DNA of 64,000 nucleotides, from NCBI GenBank assembly GCA_023212695.1, contig JALCCG010000076.1, positions 1 to 64,000 of the forward strand. Reading direction: 5' to 3'. Source of the DNA: Sporisorium sorghi (Eukaryota; Basidiomycota; Ustilaginomycetes; Ustilaginales; Ustilaginaceae). Positions 1 to 10,184 of the stretch are shown piece after piece. Position numbers and translations under genes: made by a program. The notes beneath the pieces were generated by a model. That model searched no databases and had not been told where the DNA came from. It saw only the letters and a program-made list of their open reading frames with translations. Position 1 is the first letter of the stretch, and the number at the start of each line of letters is the position of its first letter.

Positions 1-75
<75 letters not shown>
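1..75. repeat. Poly-G run, 75 nt, at the window edge
   Basis: The first 75 bases are uninterrupted G, followed directly by ordinary mixed sequence. A pure G run of this length is not a known telomere repeat for fungi, whose telomeres are usually TTAGGG-like. It may be a sequencing or assembly artefact at a contig edge, or a real homopolymer that continues to the left. Confidence 0.9.
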
Positions 76-76
<1 letters not shown>

Positions 77-1288
77 CCAGGAAGGAAGAGATGGCGAATG
101 CGAACCAGCAACAATGTAGTGAGAGAAGGTCGTGCGGTGGTGTTGGTGGTTTGAGAGATGGTGGAAGGATGGAAAGGAAGCTTGTTTGTCGAGAGCGACC
201 CTTGACGATGATGATGTCGGAAGGAGCGACCACAGAATGACTGAGATGCTGTCAAGGAAGGGCGACAACCACAGACGGGCGTCAAGTGACTTTGTGAAGA
301 AGCGAAAGGAAAGCAAACGGGCTGGAGTGCATCATGCAGCCCTTCGCTTCGCCCTCCGAAGCAGCATCGGAAGGCACCGAAGGCACACGAGCTGTCACTC
401 GTGCTCAGAAAACGAAGATTGCCACACGCTCCAACTTTCTCTCTCTCACGCTTGTGCACGCTCGCACCAGAGCAACCCTCGCTGCATCCGCCTATCTCTC
501 TGTCATTGTCACTCGTTCTCACATCACACGTTCCCATACATGACATTGCCAGTTGAAAGCAAAGGAAGAATAGGAAAGGTGGCACAGGTGCAGAGTCGAA
601 GATCGAAAAGGACACTCGCTGATGATGCAAAGCAACACTTCTCTCTACGAAGCACAAGGACCCTTTTTTTGTGCGCTTCAATGAGACGCTGCACCAGATC
701 GGACCCTCGTCGGACCCTGACCAGTGGCCTGTCGTTTTTCGCCTTTGCCCTCGCTTCTCTCTCACTTTCTCTCTCTCTCTCTCTCTCCCGCCTCCTCGCT
801 TCCGGTGGACCGTCCTTCCAACGAAACCGCCACACTGAGATCAGTCAAACAGTTGTTAGGTCTTCACGTCGAGAGAAAAGCAGTGACGGATGCAGCTGCA
901 ATACACACCACAGCAGAGAGAGATCGGTGCAGCATCCAGCGACCTTCAACGATGATAAAAGGCATGGTGTCATTGTGCTGTGCTGTGGTTTTCCCCAGCC
1001 CGCAAGCGAGAGGAGAGGAGACCAGAAAAAAAAGTCGATGGCGATCGAGAGACCTCACACGCGACATGCAGCAGACACTGAGAGGCAAGAGCGCTCTTGC
1101 ACGGGATGTGGCACAGGCAGCGAAGAAATGGACAACCCGAAATTCATCCTCAGGGTCCACGGCCATTACGAATTTTGTAGTGGCCAACAGTGTCAGCCAC
1201 TGACTTGAAAAAGACAGAGTCACACTGGCCAGATGCTGTCAAAACGTCGCTCACGATCGAATCGAGGATGAGAAGAAAATGAGCGACG

Positions 1289-1327
<39 letters not shown>

Positions 1328-3676
1328 GCCTGCCAATCGAGCTCGGTCTTTGCAAGAGCAGGCGCACCATTCGATCTCGACAGACAGTTGCCTCTCTGAG
1401 ACGTCCAGTCGATGACACGGACAATGACGACGAGAGCTTGCACTTTGACTCTGTCCAACCACCGCTCGGTTGCTGCTATTGATTGTTCCACCTCAATGCC
1501 ATCTGATGTCGTCAAAAGCATGGCTTTGCGTGGCTTGCTGCCACCGTTGCGCTCCAAGAAGGAAGTCGTTCATCGTCATCGTCAAGCCTTTTTTGAGAGG
1601 AGAGCAGGTTGCTGGCAGAGTCGAGATGAGGAGCGAGGCAAGTGCGCTCCGTTCCGTGTACGACAAGCTTTGAACTCACACCATGAAGCGAGTCCTCGTT
1701 GGCTTCATCTGACTGGAATCGGGGCTACCTTGTCAATCGGGCAATTACGAGCACGAGATCCTTTCTTTTTATCACCTTGGTATTGATGGTCTAACAAATT
1801 TTGAAATTCGCTTGAAACGCGTCGGTCGCGTTTCGAAAACCCTTGTTCTTGCTGTTGGGCGTGCATGAAGCGTCTGCTTGTTCGCTTTCTATGCGCTGGC
1901 AAAGCCAAGAAAACCGAGGATCGACAAATGGCATCTGTCACTGTTCACAAGCGAGGGCAAAGGGAGAGGCCGCTGATGACTCTCTCTCGACCCAGTCGCC
2001 GTAGCTTTCATCAACTTGCTGCTCGTCTTGAATGGCGGCTTCATCATGCAAAGCTGAAGAGCAAAGGGCTTTTGAACCTTGTCCGAAAGGAAAGCCCGTC
2101 CGTCTGTAGCTCGGCGATTTTTCGAATTCCAACGTCAACTCATTTGTCAAGAGTCCTCTCTCGGAGCAGGGCATCTTGGACGCTGCTGACGAAGAGGAGA
2201 GGTGCCCCGCTCATGGTTCCGTCGCTGTCGACAGCACCGAGGCATCACCGGGTTCCTTTTGCAGAAGTGGGCTTCCATGTTGAGCCAGACGCCGCTCTCT
2301 AGACTCCATCCCGGCGTTTCAAGCAAGTTGGAAGCATCCTCTGCATGCCGTTGGTCCGCTGGCTTGCCGTGTCGTTACAGAGAGTGGCCTCTACTCGACG
2401 TTGATCGCTCCTCTTGCTCTGCCTTTCCACTCTCTCTCGTGTGTCTATTTTTAGGCGACCTACCGCGAGTCTCGAGACGTGAGTGCCTCTGACGGCTCAT
2501 CGCTCATCAGAGCAGCCACGCCTTCTCTCCTGCCTCGGCTGATCCTGGCTCAAAGGTCAAGTCGGTGACTGCACCGCCAGCGACACTGGTTGCGCACACG
2601 CCTCGGTTGCATCCGACTCGACTCCGTCTGAAACTACGCTAAGTTACTGTGCCTCCTGCCCCCTTTTTTTTTGAGGCGCACACAGACACACGCGGAAAGA
2701 CGCAGAGACGCACACTGAGACAGACAAGCGCCTGTCGACCCTGTGTGTGGCTTTTGAGGGGGTGAGAAGTGCGAAGAGTGCGTGTTCTGCGTCTCCTGCG
2801 TCTCCAGCGTGTGTGTGATTTCCTGGAAAAAAAAAAAAAAAAAAAGGCCAAAAATCGAGAATTCGAAGCCTCATCGCGGTTTCTGCTGGCAATTGCTCTC
2901 TCAGCTGAAACAAGCTCTCGGTCAAAACGCTCTTTTTCGGCGGCATCCAACACTCTGTCGGCGGCTTCCGTTGCTGCTGCTGCTCTTTGGCCTTGACTTT
3001 TGCCCTTTGATTCGGTGTGCTTTGCCTGTCGACATGCGCGCTTTCTTTGCTTCTCTCCTTCCATCCTCTACGACATTCACTCTTTCGATTTGCCCTTTTG
3101 CAAGTCTCTGATCTGTTTGCTCTGCTACGCTCAGGCAGCAAGCAATCGTCAGAGAAAGGATCGCCGGCGATCACTCGCACACTCTCTCTCCTCTCGCTCG
3201 AGACACCATCGCAAAGCGTGTCAGGCATTCATCGGTCCTCGTCAAAGACTGCGCACCGTCACGCAGGGCTCGACTGGCTACCTTCGCATCTTGGTCACCA
3301 CTGGCAAACACCTTCCGTGGATCGACCAAACGCGTTCTTCATCGCATTCCGCCCGCTTCGTCAAATCACTCAGCACGCTCTTTAATCTGCTTCGCCATCC
3401 ACTCTCGTCACGGACTCTTCTCTCAGCAACTGCAACACTCTCTTTGGATTCTTCTCTTCTCTGGCTTCGGACGCTCACGGATCAAACACTCCCCTCTCTA
3501 GCCTTGCTCGCTCGCTCGCTGCGCATCACACAACTCACACACCTTTGGGCTCAGCATCAAGCTTCATTCTGCAGCTTGATTGGTCATCGGAGCCATCAAG
3601 CACCTTTGTCGTCAAACGCGAGCTCTGATCGCGCATGCTCTGTTGAAGCATCGCACCCCCTTCACAGACCGGCACC
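76..3676. other. Long intergenic/leader region upstream of chitin synthase, no supported gene
   Basis: I see no ORF here with recognisable domains. The open frames are rich in Arg, Ser and Cys and lie over simple sequence. The stretch holds a CT microsatellite (about 769-787), a 35-nt A run (1289-1323), a 19-nt A run (2827-2845) and pyrimidine-rich DNA from about 3000 to 3600, typical of fungal promoters and 5' leaders. The last part probably contains the promoter and 5' UTR of the chitin synthase starting at 3677. A spliced or lineage-specific gene cannot be excluded. Confidence 0.55.
1289..1323. repeat. Poly-A tract, 35 nt
   Basis: There are thirty-five consecutive A residues in the intergenic region. 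Similar long A or T runs recur between genes through the window: 2827-2845, 13231-13255, 20335-20349, 39921-39942, 44780-44825, 44955-44983. Confidence 0.95.
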
Positions 3677-6600
3677 ATGCCTGCCGTTCAGCGCAACACC
3701 GCCTTCACAAAAACCTTTATCCGCAAACCGGGCCAGCGCGATGATACCTCGATACCCCTGCACACAGAAGCCCCCCCACCACTCCGCCAGCCAACTCGCA
3801 TAGCGCGTGCAAAGACGCTTACACGTCCAGAACGAAGCCAGCCGCAAGTTCCCCTCATCAACCCATCAAGCGGTGGGCCAGGCTTCTCGGGGACGTCCAG
3901 CGGCAAAGGCGGCTTCTCCTGGTGGACCGGTTTCTCACTCGTAGTCACCTTCTGGGCACCCGGTGCTGTCCTCAGCTCCTGCTGTGGTCTCAAGGACAAG
4001 GCGAGTCGTCAGGCATGGCGTGAAAAGGTATCCCTCGTAGCCGTCGCCCTCCTCCTCGGCGCGTTCATCGGCTTCATCACTATGGGTCTCAATGCCTCGC
4101 TCTGTCCCACCGCCGACAGCAATTCCGCAAAGACCTTCATCAGGATCGGCACAGGAGGCGCCATCCTCGGTGTACAGGGCTGGGCCATCGACATTGCACA
4201 GGCGCATCGCCTCCCCAACTCCGAATCCGGCACTCTCTTCAGCCTCTCCACATCCAGACCCGGCTCCGACATCACCTCGCTCTTCGCCAGGTCTTCCTCC
4301 GCCGACTTCCCGGCGTGCCGGGGATCCACAGCCGCCTATGCCGCCGAGCCCATCTGCATGGCGCTCAACGGTACCGTCCTCACCAACTGCCCGCTTGGAA
4401 CCATGACACCCGCCACCTTTGCCAGCTATGGCATGAACAACGACACACGCAGGATCGGCTATGGATGGGAAGATATCGAGAGCGGCAACTTTACCAACTA
4501 CATGGTCCTCGACGGAACCGTGCTGAATATGACGCCTTACCTCAAGGCTAACCCAAATCCCATCGCTGGAGACGTCGTCGACTTGGCCATTCGCCAGCAA
4601 CTCGCTACCGGCGTCAAGGGCGGCAGGGATTCGACCATGATGTTCTACACCAATCCGACGGCGCGCAAGGCCATTAAGTGCTTGGTGCAAAAGTACGATG
4701 CAGGCCACATTGACAAGATCACACCAGGCTGCTTCATCTCGAATCTGGTGCTCTACTGCTCGCTCGTCGTCATCTTGGCCATCGTGCTCATCCGCTTCTT
4801 CATGGCCGTATGGTTCTCGTGGTTCATGGCCGGCAAGATGTCGTCGCCGCCACGTCCCTCTCGTCATCGCAAGATCGCGCCCAACGTGCTGCCTGACGGC
4901 GCCATGGTCTCGGTCAACTCGTCCGGAGCAGCACCCTGGGCCAACAAGCAACGCCCGCCGCCTTCGCAGCCCATGCGTCGCAGACGCGATTCCACCGCAT
5001 CCGCCACGCCTTCGGTGCCCGACAGCTTGTCCATCCAGCACATTGGCTCCGAGCCGTACGTCGTCTGTCTCGTCACTGCCTACTCGGAGAACGAGGACGG
5101 CATTTCCACCACGCTCACCTCCCTAGCCGAGACCGACTACTCGGATCAGCGCAAGCTGCTCTTTGTCGTCGCCGACGGAATGGTTACAGGGTCTGGAGAG
5201 TCGATGAGCACGCCCGACGTCTGCGTGTCGCTGCTGGAAGCCGACCCGCGCTTCGGCACACCTACGCCTATGAGCTTCATCTCGATCGCCTCGGGCAAGA
5301 AGGAGCACAACATGGCCATGGTCTATGCTGGACACTACACGCGTGCAAAGGGAAGACGAACACCCATGGTGGTCGTGGTCAAGTGCGGCGCACCCGAAGA
5401 GGCCGGCGACGCCAAGCCAGGCAACCGTGGTAAGCGTGATTCGCAGATGATCCTCATGAACTTTTTCCAGCGCGTCACGTACAACGACCGCATGACGCCG
5501 CTCGACTACGACCTCTTCCGCAAGGTGCACACGCTCATGGGCGTCACCCCCGACTTTTTCGAGCTCTGTCTCATGGTCGACGCCGACACCATGGTCTACC
5601 CGAAATCGATGAAGACATTGGCCAACTGCATGATGGGCGATCCGCTAATCATGGGTGCCTGCGGAGAGACGCGCATCGCCAACAAGACGCAGAGCTGGGT
5701 CACCATGATCCAGGTGTACGAGTACTTTATCTCGCACCACCAGGCCAAGGCGTTCGAGTCGGTGTTTGGAGGTGTCACGTGTCTTCCCGGCTGTTTCTCG
5801 ATGTACCGCATCAAGGCGAGGAAGCAGACGGACGACGACTGGGTGCCCATCATTGTCAAGCCCGAGGTGACGCGCGAGTACAGCCAGAGCGTGGTGACGA
5901 CGTTGCACCAGAAGAACCTACTGTTGCTCGGAGAGGACCGTTTCCTTACGACAACATTGCTGCGAACATTCCCGAACCGCAAGATGGTCTTCTGTCCCGA
6001 GGCGCGCTGCAAGACCGAGGTGCCACATACGTTCAAGATGCTGCTCTCGCAGCGACGTCGATGGATCAACTCGACTATCCATAATCTGATGGAGCTGGTG
6101 CTGGTGCGCGATCTCTGCGGCACATTCTGCTTTTCGATGCAGTTTGTCGTGTTTATGGATCTGCTGGGTACGGCGGTGCTGCCCATCTCGATCGCATTGA
6201 CGTACACGTTGGTGGTGACGTACTGCCTCAACCCGCCGCACTCGTTTACGGAAGCGATCCCGCTGATGCTGCTGGTGGCGGTGATTGGTATGCCGGCGCT
6301 GCTGATCCTGCTGGCGACGCGCAAGGTGGTGTACGTGTTGTGGATGTTGATATACCTGGTGGCTCTGCCCGTGTGGAACTTTGTGCTGCCTGTCTACTCG
6401 TTCTGGCACTTCGACGATTTCTCGTGGGGAGAGACGCGAAAGGTCGAGGGAGAAGCCAAGCAAACGGGACACGGCGACGAGGGCGGCTCAGCGACTGGCA
6501 ACATGGTGCCGCTTCGACGATGGGAGGACTGGGAGCGATCTCGTCTGCGCAAGAGGAAGCGCGAGGAGAAGCGTCGTCGCGAGCTGGAGCGTCAATTTGG

Positions 6601-7465
6601 TGCTGGATTCCACAACGACAACGGCTCGGACGGCGATCAGGACCGCAAGGAGCCTGGTCTGCCGCTGTCGAGACGCGAGAGCGATTCGTTCAGCGACTCG
6701 GTGACGATCAGCGACTTTGACGACGATAAGTGGGGACACCAGATTGGCGGGTACGACGAGTCGCTTCCGCCGCCGGTGCAGATTGTGCGTCATTCGGTGT
6801 GGGTGGGCGACCAGGAGGTGATTATCGACACGGAGGATATGGAAAAGATGCTCGAGACGGGATGGGACGATAAAGCGTTCCGTTCGAAGAATGTGGGGGG
6901 TAAAGCGCTCCAGCAGCCGCAGCAGCCGCAGTATCCATCGGCGGTGAACCGCAATCGACTTTCGCAGATGGGCATGTTCCCTGCTAATCGCAATGCACCG
7001 GCTGTACCGGAGATTCCATCGCGGTATGGTCCGTCGAAGGGTGGCAGTAGAGTAGGTGGTGGTAATGGATATGGCGGCACCAACGGCAACGGCAACGGTC
7101 ATTACGAACCGGGGAGCTACGAGATGGAACGCACACCGAGCCCGGGAGAGTATGCGAGCTTGATGCGGGGCGCGGCGCCGTCGCCCTCCTCGCCTGGCTT
7201 CCCGCCGATGCAGCCGTACGGCCATTCGTCGGCGGTGAGCGGCGGAGGGTATCCGGTTGGCTCGCACGCTCGTCAGCGATCGGGTGGGGGAGGAGCACAG
7301 CAGCAGCCGAGACAAGGCGGTGCTGGCGCACTCCCTCCTCCTCCGCCTCGTAACGGTGGTCCGCCAGGAAACGGGTACAGTGGTCTACCACCACAGGGCC
7401 GACCCTCGGGACAACCGCCTAACGGACCTGGACCTGGCCGAAGCTACCACGATCGATTTGGTTGA
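3677..7465 (+). CDS. Chitin synthase, class IV (CHS3-like)
   Basis: This membrane glycosyltransferase makes chitin from UDP-GlcNAc at the plasma membrane. The single uninterrupted ORF gives 1262 residues, starting at an ATG in good context. Two membrane segments lie near residues 78-102 and 120-145. A cytochrome-b5-like region (about 230-330) and a further membrane segment (about 355-385) follow. The catalytic core has the DAD motif (LMVDADTM, near 631), CLPGCFSMYR (near 702), EDRFLTT (near 752) and the signature QRRRW (near 790). A C-terminal cluster of membrane helices spans about 815-920. This order, with the b5-like domain and no myosin head, fits class IV, the class of Ustilago maydis Chs5 and Chs7; I cannot choose between these two orthologues. 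The last 300 residues are charged and then Gly/Pro/Gln-rich, longer than in yeast Chs3 and probably disordered. Confidence 0.95.
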   Translation: MPAVQRNTAFTKTFIRKPGQRDDTSIPLHTEAPPPLRQPTRIARAKTLTRPERSQPQVPLINPSSGGPGFSGTSSGKGGFSWWTGFSLVVTFWAPGAVLSSCCGLKDKASRQAWREKVSLVAVALLLGAFIGFITMGLNASLCPTADSNSAKTFIRIGTGGAILGVQGWAIDIAQAHRLPNSESGTLFSLSTSRPGSDITSLFARSSSADFPACRGSTAAYAAEPICMALNGTVLTNCPLGTMTPATFASYGMNNDTRRIGYGWEDIESGNFTNYMVLDGTVLNMTPYLKANPNPIAGDVVDLAIRQQLATGVKGGRDSTMMFYTNPTARKAIKCLVQKYDAGHIDKITPGCFISNLVLYCSLVVILAIVLIRFFMAVWFSWFMAGKMSSPPRPSRHRKIAPNVLPDGAMVSVNSSGAAPWANKQRPPPSQPMRRRRDSTASATPSVPDSLSIQHIGSEPYVVCLVTAYSENEDGISTTLTSLAETDYSDQRKLLFVVADGMVTGSGESMSTPDVCVSLLEADPRFGTPTPMSFISIASGKKEHNMAMVYAGHYTRAKGRRTPMVVVVKCGAPEEAGDAKPGNRGKRDSQMILMNFFQRVTYNDRMTPLDYDLFRKVHTLMGVTPDFFELCLMVDADTMVYPKSMKTLANCMMGDPLIMGACGETRIANKTQSWVTMIQVYEYFISHHQAKAFESVFGGVTCLPGCFSMYRIKARKQTDDDWVPIIVKPEVTREYSQSVVTTLHQKNLLLLGEDRFLTTTLLRTFPNRKMVFCPEARCKTEVPHTFKMLLSQRRRWINSTIHNLMELVLVRDLCGTFCFSMQFVVFMDLLGTAVLPISIALTYTLVVTYCLNPPHSFTEAIPLMLLVAVIGMPALLILLATRKVVYVLWMLIYLVALPVWNFVLPVYSFWHFDDFSWGETRKVEGEAKQTGHGDEGGSATGNMVPLRRWEDWERSRLRKRKREEKRRRELERQFGAGFHNDNGSDGDQDRKEPGLPLSRRESDSFSDSVTISDFDDDKWGHQIGGYDESLPPPVQIVRHSVWVGDQEVIIDTEDMEKMLETGWDDKAFRSKNVGGKALQQPQQPQYPSAVNRNRLSQMGMFPANRNAPAVPEIPSRYGPSKGGSRVGGGNGYGGTNGNGNGHYEPGSYEMERTPSPGEYASLMRGAAPSPSSPGFPPMQPYGHSSAVSGGGYPVGSHARQRSGGGGAQQQPRQGGAGALPPPPPRNGGPPGNGYSGLPPQGRPSGQPPNGPGPGRSYHDRFG

Positions 7466-7904
7466 ACATCGGCACAAAGGGGTTTTCTATTCGTATTCAC
7501 TGCACAGGTGTGCTTTTTGTGGATAATGGTTCTCACTTTCAAGACGTTCGTTTTTCGCAGCATTCAGAGATGGTTTTTTTTTGTCGATGGTGATGGTGGG
7601 CGGGGTGTCGATGCTGCGTCTGTGTGTGATGCGAGGTGGTGTGAGTATGAGGGTGAGGGTGGGGAGGAGATTTTATCGTACGAGAGAGGGAGAGGGCTAA
7701 ATTGACGCGCCGCGCGTTGTTGGTTTTGTAGTCGCGCCCGCGGTGCGGGAAAAAAAAAGTGTTGCTCTCTCGATCTGCTCCACCACCATCGTCGATATCA
7801 CTGCACCACTCACCGCATACTGCTCGAGCGGGACCCTGCTTCACTTGCCCCCACACGACGCTGCGTACACCTGCGCCTCCCTGCACTGCCCCTCCAACCA
7901 CGTG
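7466..7904. other. Intergenic, chitin synthase 3' to dad1 5'
   Basis: This 439-base stretch between two same-strand genes holds the chitin synthase 3' UTR and presumably the dad1 promoter. A GTGTGTG/GATGGTG-rich segment lies at about 7585-7680. Nothing else is recognisable. Confidence 0.6.
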
Positions 7905-8911
7905 ATGACACAACCGCACCACGATCCAGAGGCTGCGACGATGGACCACCACACGCACCACAGCGGGTCGTACGACGAGCCACAACACCCGTCTTCCTCC
8001 TCCTCATCGGCGACGGCTACGAGCGGGAGGGAAGCGGACGCCGGATTCTTCGAGCGCGAGCGCAACCGGCTCATTCAGGATATTTCCAAGGTGAGCACAC
8101 TTTAACTCCCACCGTGAAAGTAGATGCGCGAGGCAGCGAGAGGCGCGGCAGCTGCACAGGATGAACCGGAGACGTGTGCCAGCGTGCTGCTGCTGCTGGT
8201 GCTGCTGGTGGAAGTGGCTGCGAACGCTGTGGTTGGAGGTGCGATTAGTAGACTGACAACTCGCGCTCTGCTCTTGCTCTTTGAACAACTCTCGCTCTAC
8301 ACTCCTCTGCTGCTCCATGACGAAAACGATGTTGGTGACGATGACGACGACTACGATGACGATCACTACAACGACCAAATCCACGATCACACTCACGAAC
8401 ACCACGATCACGACGACGACGACGACGACGACTTAAACTACGACTACGACACCTACAACATCGACGACCACATCGATGCTGGCATTGTCGATGGATCACG
8501 CAGGGCGTCGAATCCATCCTGGGCAACAGCAACGCAGTCAACCGGAAGATCGAAGAGTCCATCTCGGTGGGCAAAGAGTTCCACCCCATCTCGGAACTCT
8601 GGTCGAAGTTCGAGCGCATCATGCACGTGAGCGGCATCCCGAATCTGCATCCCCAGCCTTCCTCTACCACCAGTGGTGCTACCGGTTCCGCCGCGAGTGC
8701 AGCAAGTGGTGGGAACGCGGGAGGCGCAGCGGGGGAGGACAAGGAGAACCTCGCGATGGCTACGCCGAAACGAAGTGCGAGTGGCGCCCAGGCAGGGGCA
8801 GCAGCGGAGGAGGAAGGGGAAGAGGGGGCGCTGAGGTTCGAGCTGACCACGGGCGGCGCGCATGGTTTGCCGCCTGGCGTGGCGCCGGGTGGTGGGCGGA
8901 TCTATGCTTGA
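7905..8911 (+). CDS. DAD1: DASH complex subunit Dad1 (two exons)
   Basis: Dad1 is a small subunit of the DASH/Dam1 ring that couples kinetochores to spindle microtubules. Exon 1 is 7905-8090 (or from the second ATG, 7941) and ends AAG before a GTGAGC donor. Exon 2 is 8504-8911 after a CAG acceptor. Both junctions are phase 0 and give 197 residues (185 from the later ATG). Across the junction the product reads FFERERNRLIQDIS, then VESILGNSNAVNRKIEESI and VGKEFHPISELWSKF, which matches the Dad1 core from yeast to basidiomycetes. The C-terminal tail after about residue 105 is low complexity but ends with a PGGGRIY-like motif. The protein is longer than the 94-residue yeast one because both ends are extended. 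The 413-nt intron is long and carries GAC/CAC-rich simple sequence. Confidence 0.9.
8091..8503 (+). other. Intron of dad1 with GAC/CAC-rich simple repeat
   Basis: The intron has a GTGAGC donor and a CACGCAG acceptor and is 413 nt long. An ACG trinucleotide run lies at about 8410-8432 inside a broader GAC/CAC/GAT-rich stretch (8320-8475). The open frame across it encodes an Asp/His-rich stretch, which is a consequence of the repeat. Confidence 0.8.
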
Positions 8912-10184
8912 AGCGCGCGCGGTCGAAGGTCTGTCTTGGATCTGTGCGGAGTGCCGTGTCTCTCCGCACTCGGCGTGTAGTCCCGTCTCCCTGCGCGGAC
9001 TGTGTGACCTGCCGCGTCCACCGCTACACCGTCTCGTCTCCTCCTCAGCCAGGTCTACGGCCCCACCGTCCGCCGTCTGCCAGCTGCCAGCCAACTCCAC
9101 CGCTACCGTGTCGTCGCGAGGAACGTCTCCACACTCCCCCCCCCCCGGTTCGTCGCGCTGCCCGACACACTGCTTTCACCATCGCTTGCCGGGGGAGGAG
9201 GAAAGCACCCCGCCAAGCCATCCCTCTGCCCGATGTAAACGTTTGTATTTGTATCTCGACCCGCCGCCGCTCTGCTGTGTATGTACTCTGATTGAAGTGA
9301 CGCTTTTCTCTGCAGGATTTTCGGGAGATGCGCTCTGACACGCGGGCGACAGGGTGTGAGGAGTGGGTTGAGGCTTGCGATGCTTGCGATGCGTGCACCG
9401 AGCTCGACGCTGCACAGATGGGACCGGTCGCGGGTGTGCCAGCCGTACGAGCGTGCGAGCGTGCGTACGAGCGAGGGGGTTGCGGGTGTGCTGATGGTTC
9501 TTGCTGTGCACCCGGTCTTTGGGCAAGCTGGATCGACAACGTTATTGCGCGATGCACACGATGCGACACACGCAAGACGACGTGCTGTGCGCTTCTCTTG
9601 GTGCGTCGTCGCGCGTGCATCGTGCTGCGTACGATGCACCTCACAGCATGAGAGTACACACACACGCAAAGCTCTGAGAGTACACACACTCACACGAAGC
9701 TGAGAGAGAACACACACACGCCCAACCAAAGAGTCAAGTGTGCCGCATGATCGGCATTCCTGTTCCCCTTCCTCCAAATGAGCATGCCCATGAATGAGAC
9801 GCCATGGCATTGGGCCCCTGTCTTTTGCCTGTCTGTCTGTGCATGTTTCTCTGTGTCTATCGCGTCTCTTCCGCCGTCTACACTCCTATCTCTGCTCGGC
9901 GGCGTCGCTGTCGAACACCGTCTACGCTCGGCTCCTGCTGCTGCCGCTTCTGCTTTTACTAACACCGCCACTGCTGACGCCTGAAGCGCTGCTGCAACTA
10001 CTGTCGTCCCTACTGCTCGGACCGCAGCTTCGTATGCCTACCGCCGCTATCAATCTGCCGACCTGCTCCTGCCACTACCGTCACCGCCACCGCTCGCTCT
10101 ACTTGCCCTGTTGCCACCGCCACCGCTACTCTCTCTTCGCCAGACATGATCTATCTGAAAAAAAAACCACATGTCACCTCATCT
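8912..10184. other. Intergenic region between convergent dad1 and hel2
   Basis: No protein-like ORF is supported; the frames are Cys/Arg/Ser-rich and overlap on both strands. A three-copy 26-bp tandem repeat lies at 9650-9727. The stretch should hold the 3' UTRs of both flanking genes and is longer than most convergent intervals in this window. Confidence 0.55.
9650..9727. repeat. Three-copy 26-bp minisatellite, CA-rich
   Basis: Three consecutive 26-base units start at 9650, 9676 and 9702. Each begins GAGAG followed by an AC-rich centre. Units 1 and 2 share GAGAGTACACACAC and unit 3 is more diverged. Confidence 0.85.

Noticed and set aside
132..1208. 358-codon open frame upstream of chitin synthase
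   Set aside because: The composition is Arg/Ser/Cys/His-biased and the frame crosses a CT microsatellite, shows no domain and has competing frames on both strands.
8124..8630. Asp/His-rich open frame overlapping the dad1 intron
   Set aside because: It is created by the GAC/CAC repeat of the intron and overlaps the true Dad1 exon 2 in another frame.
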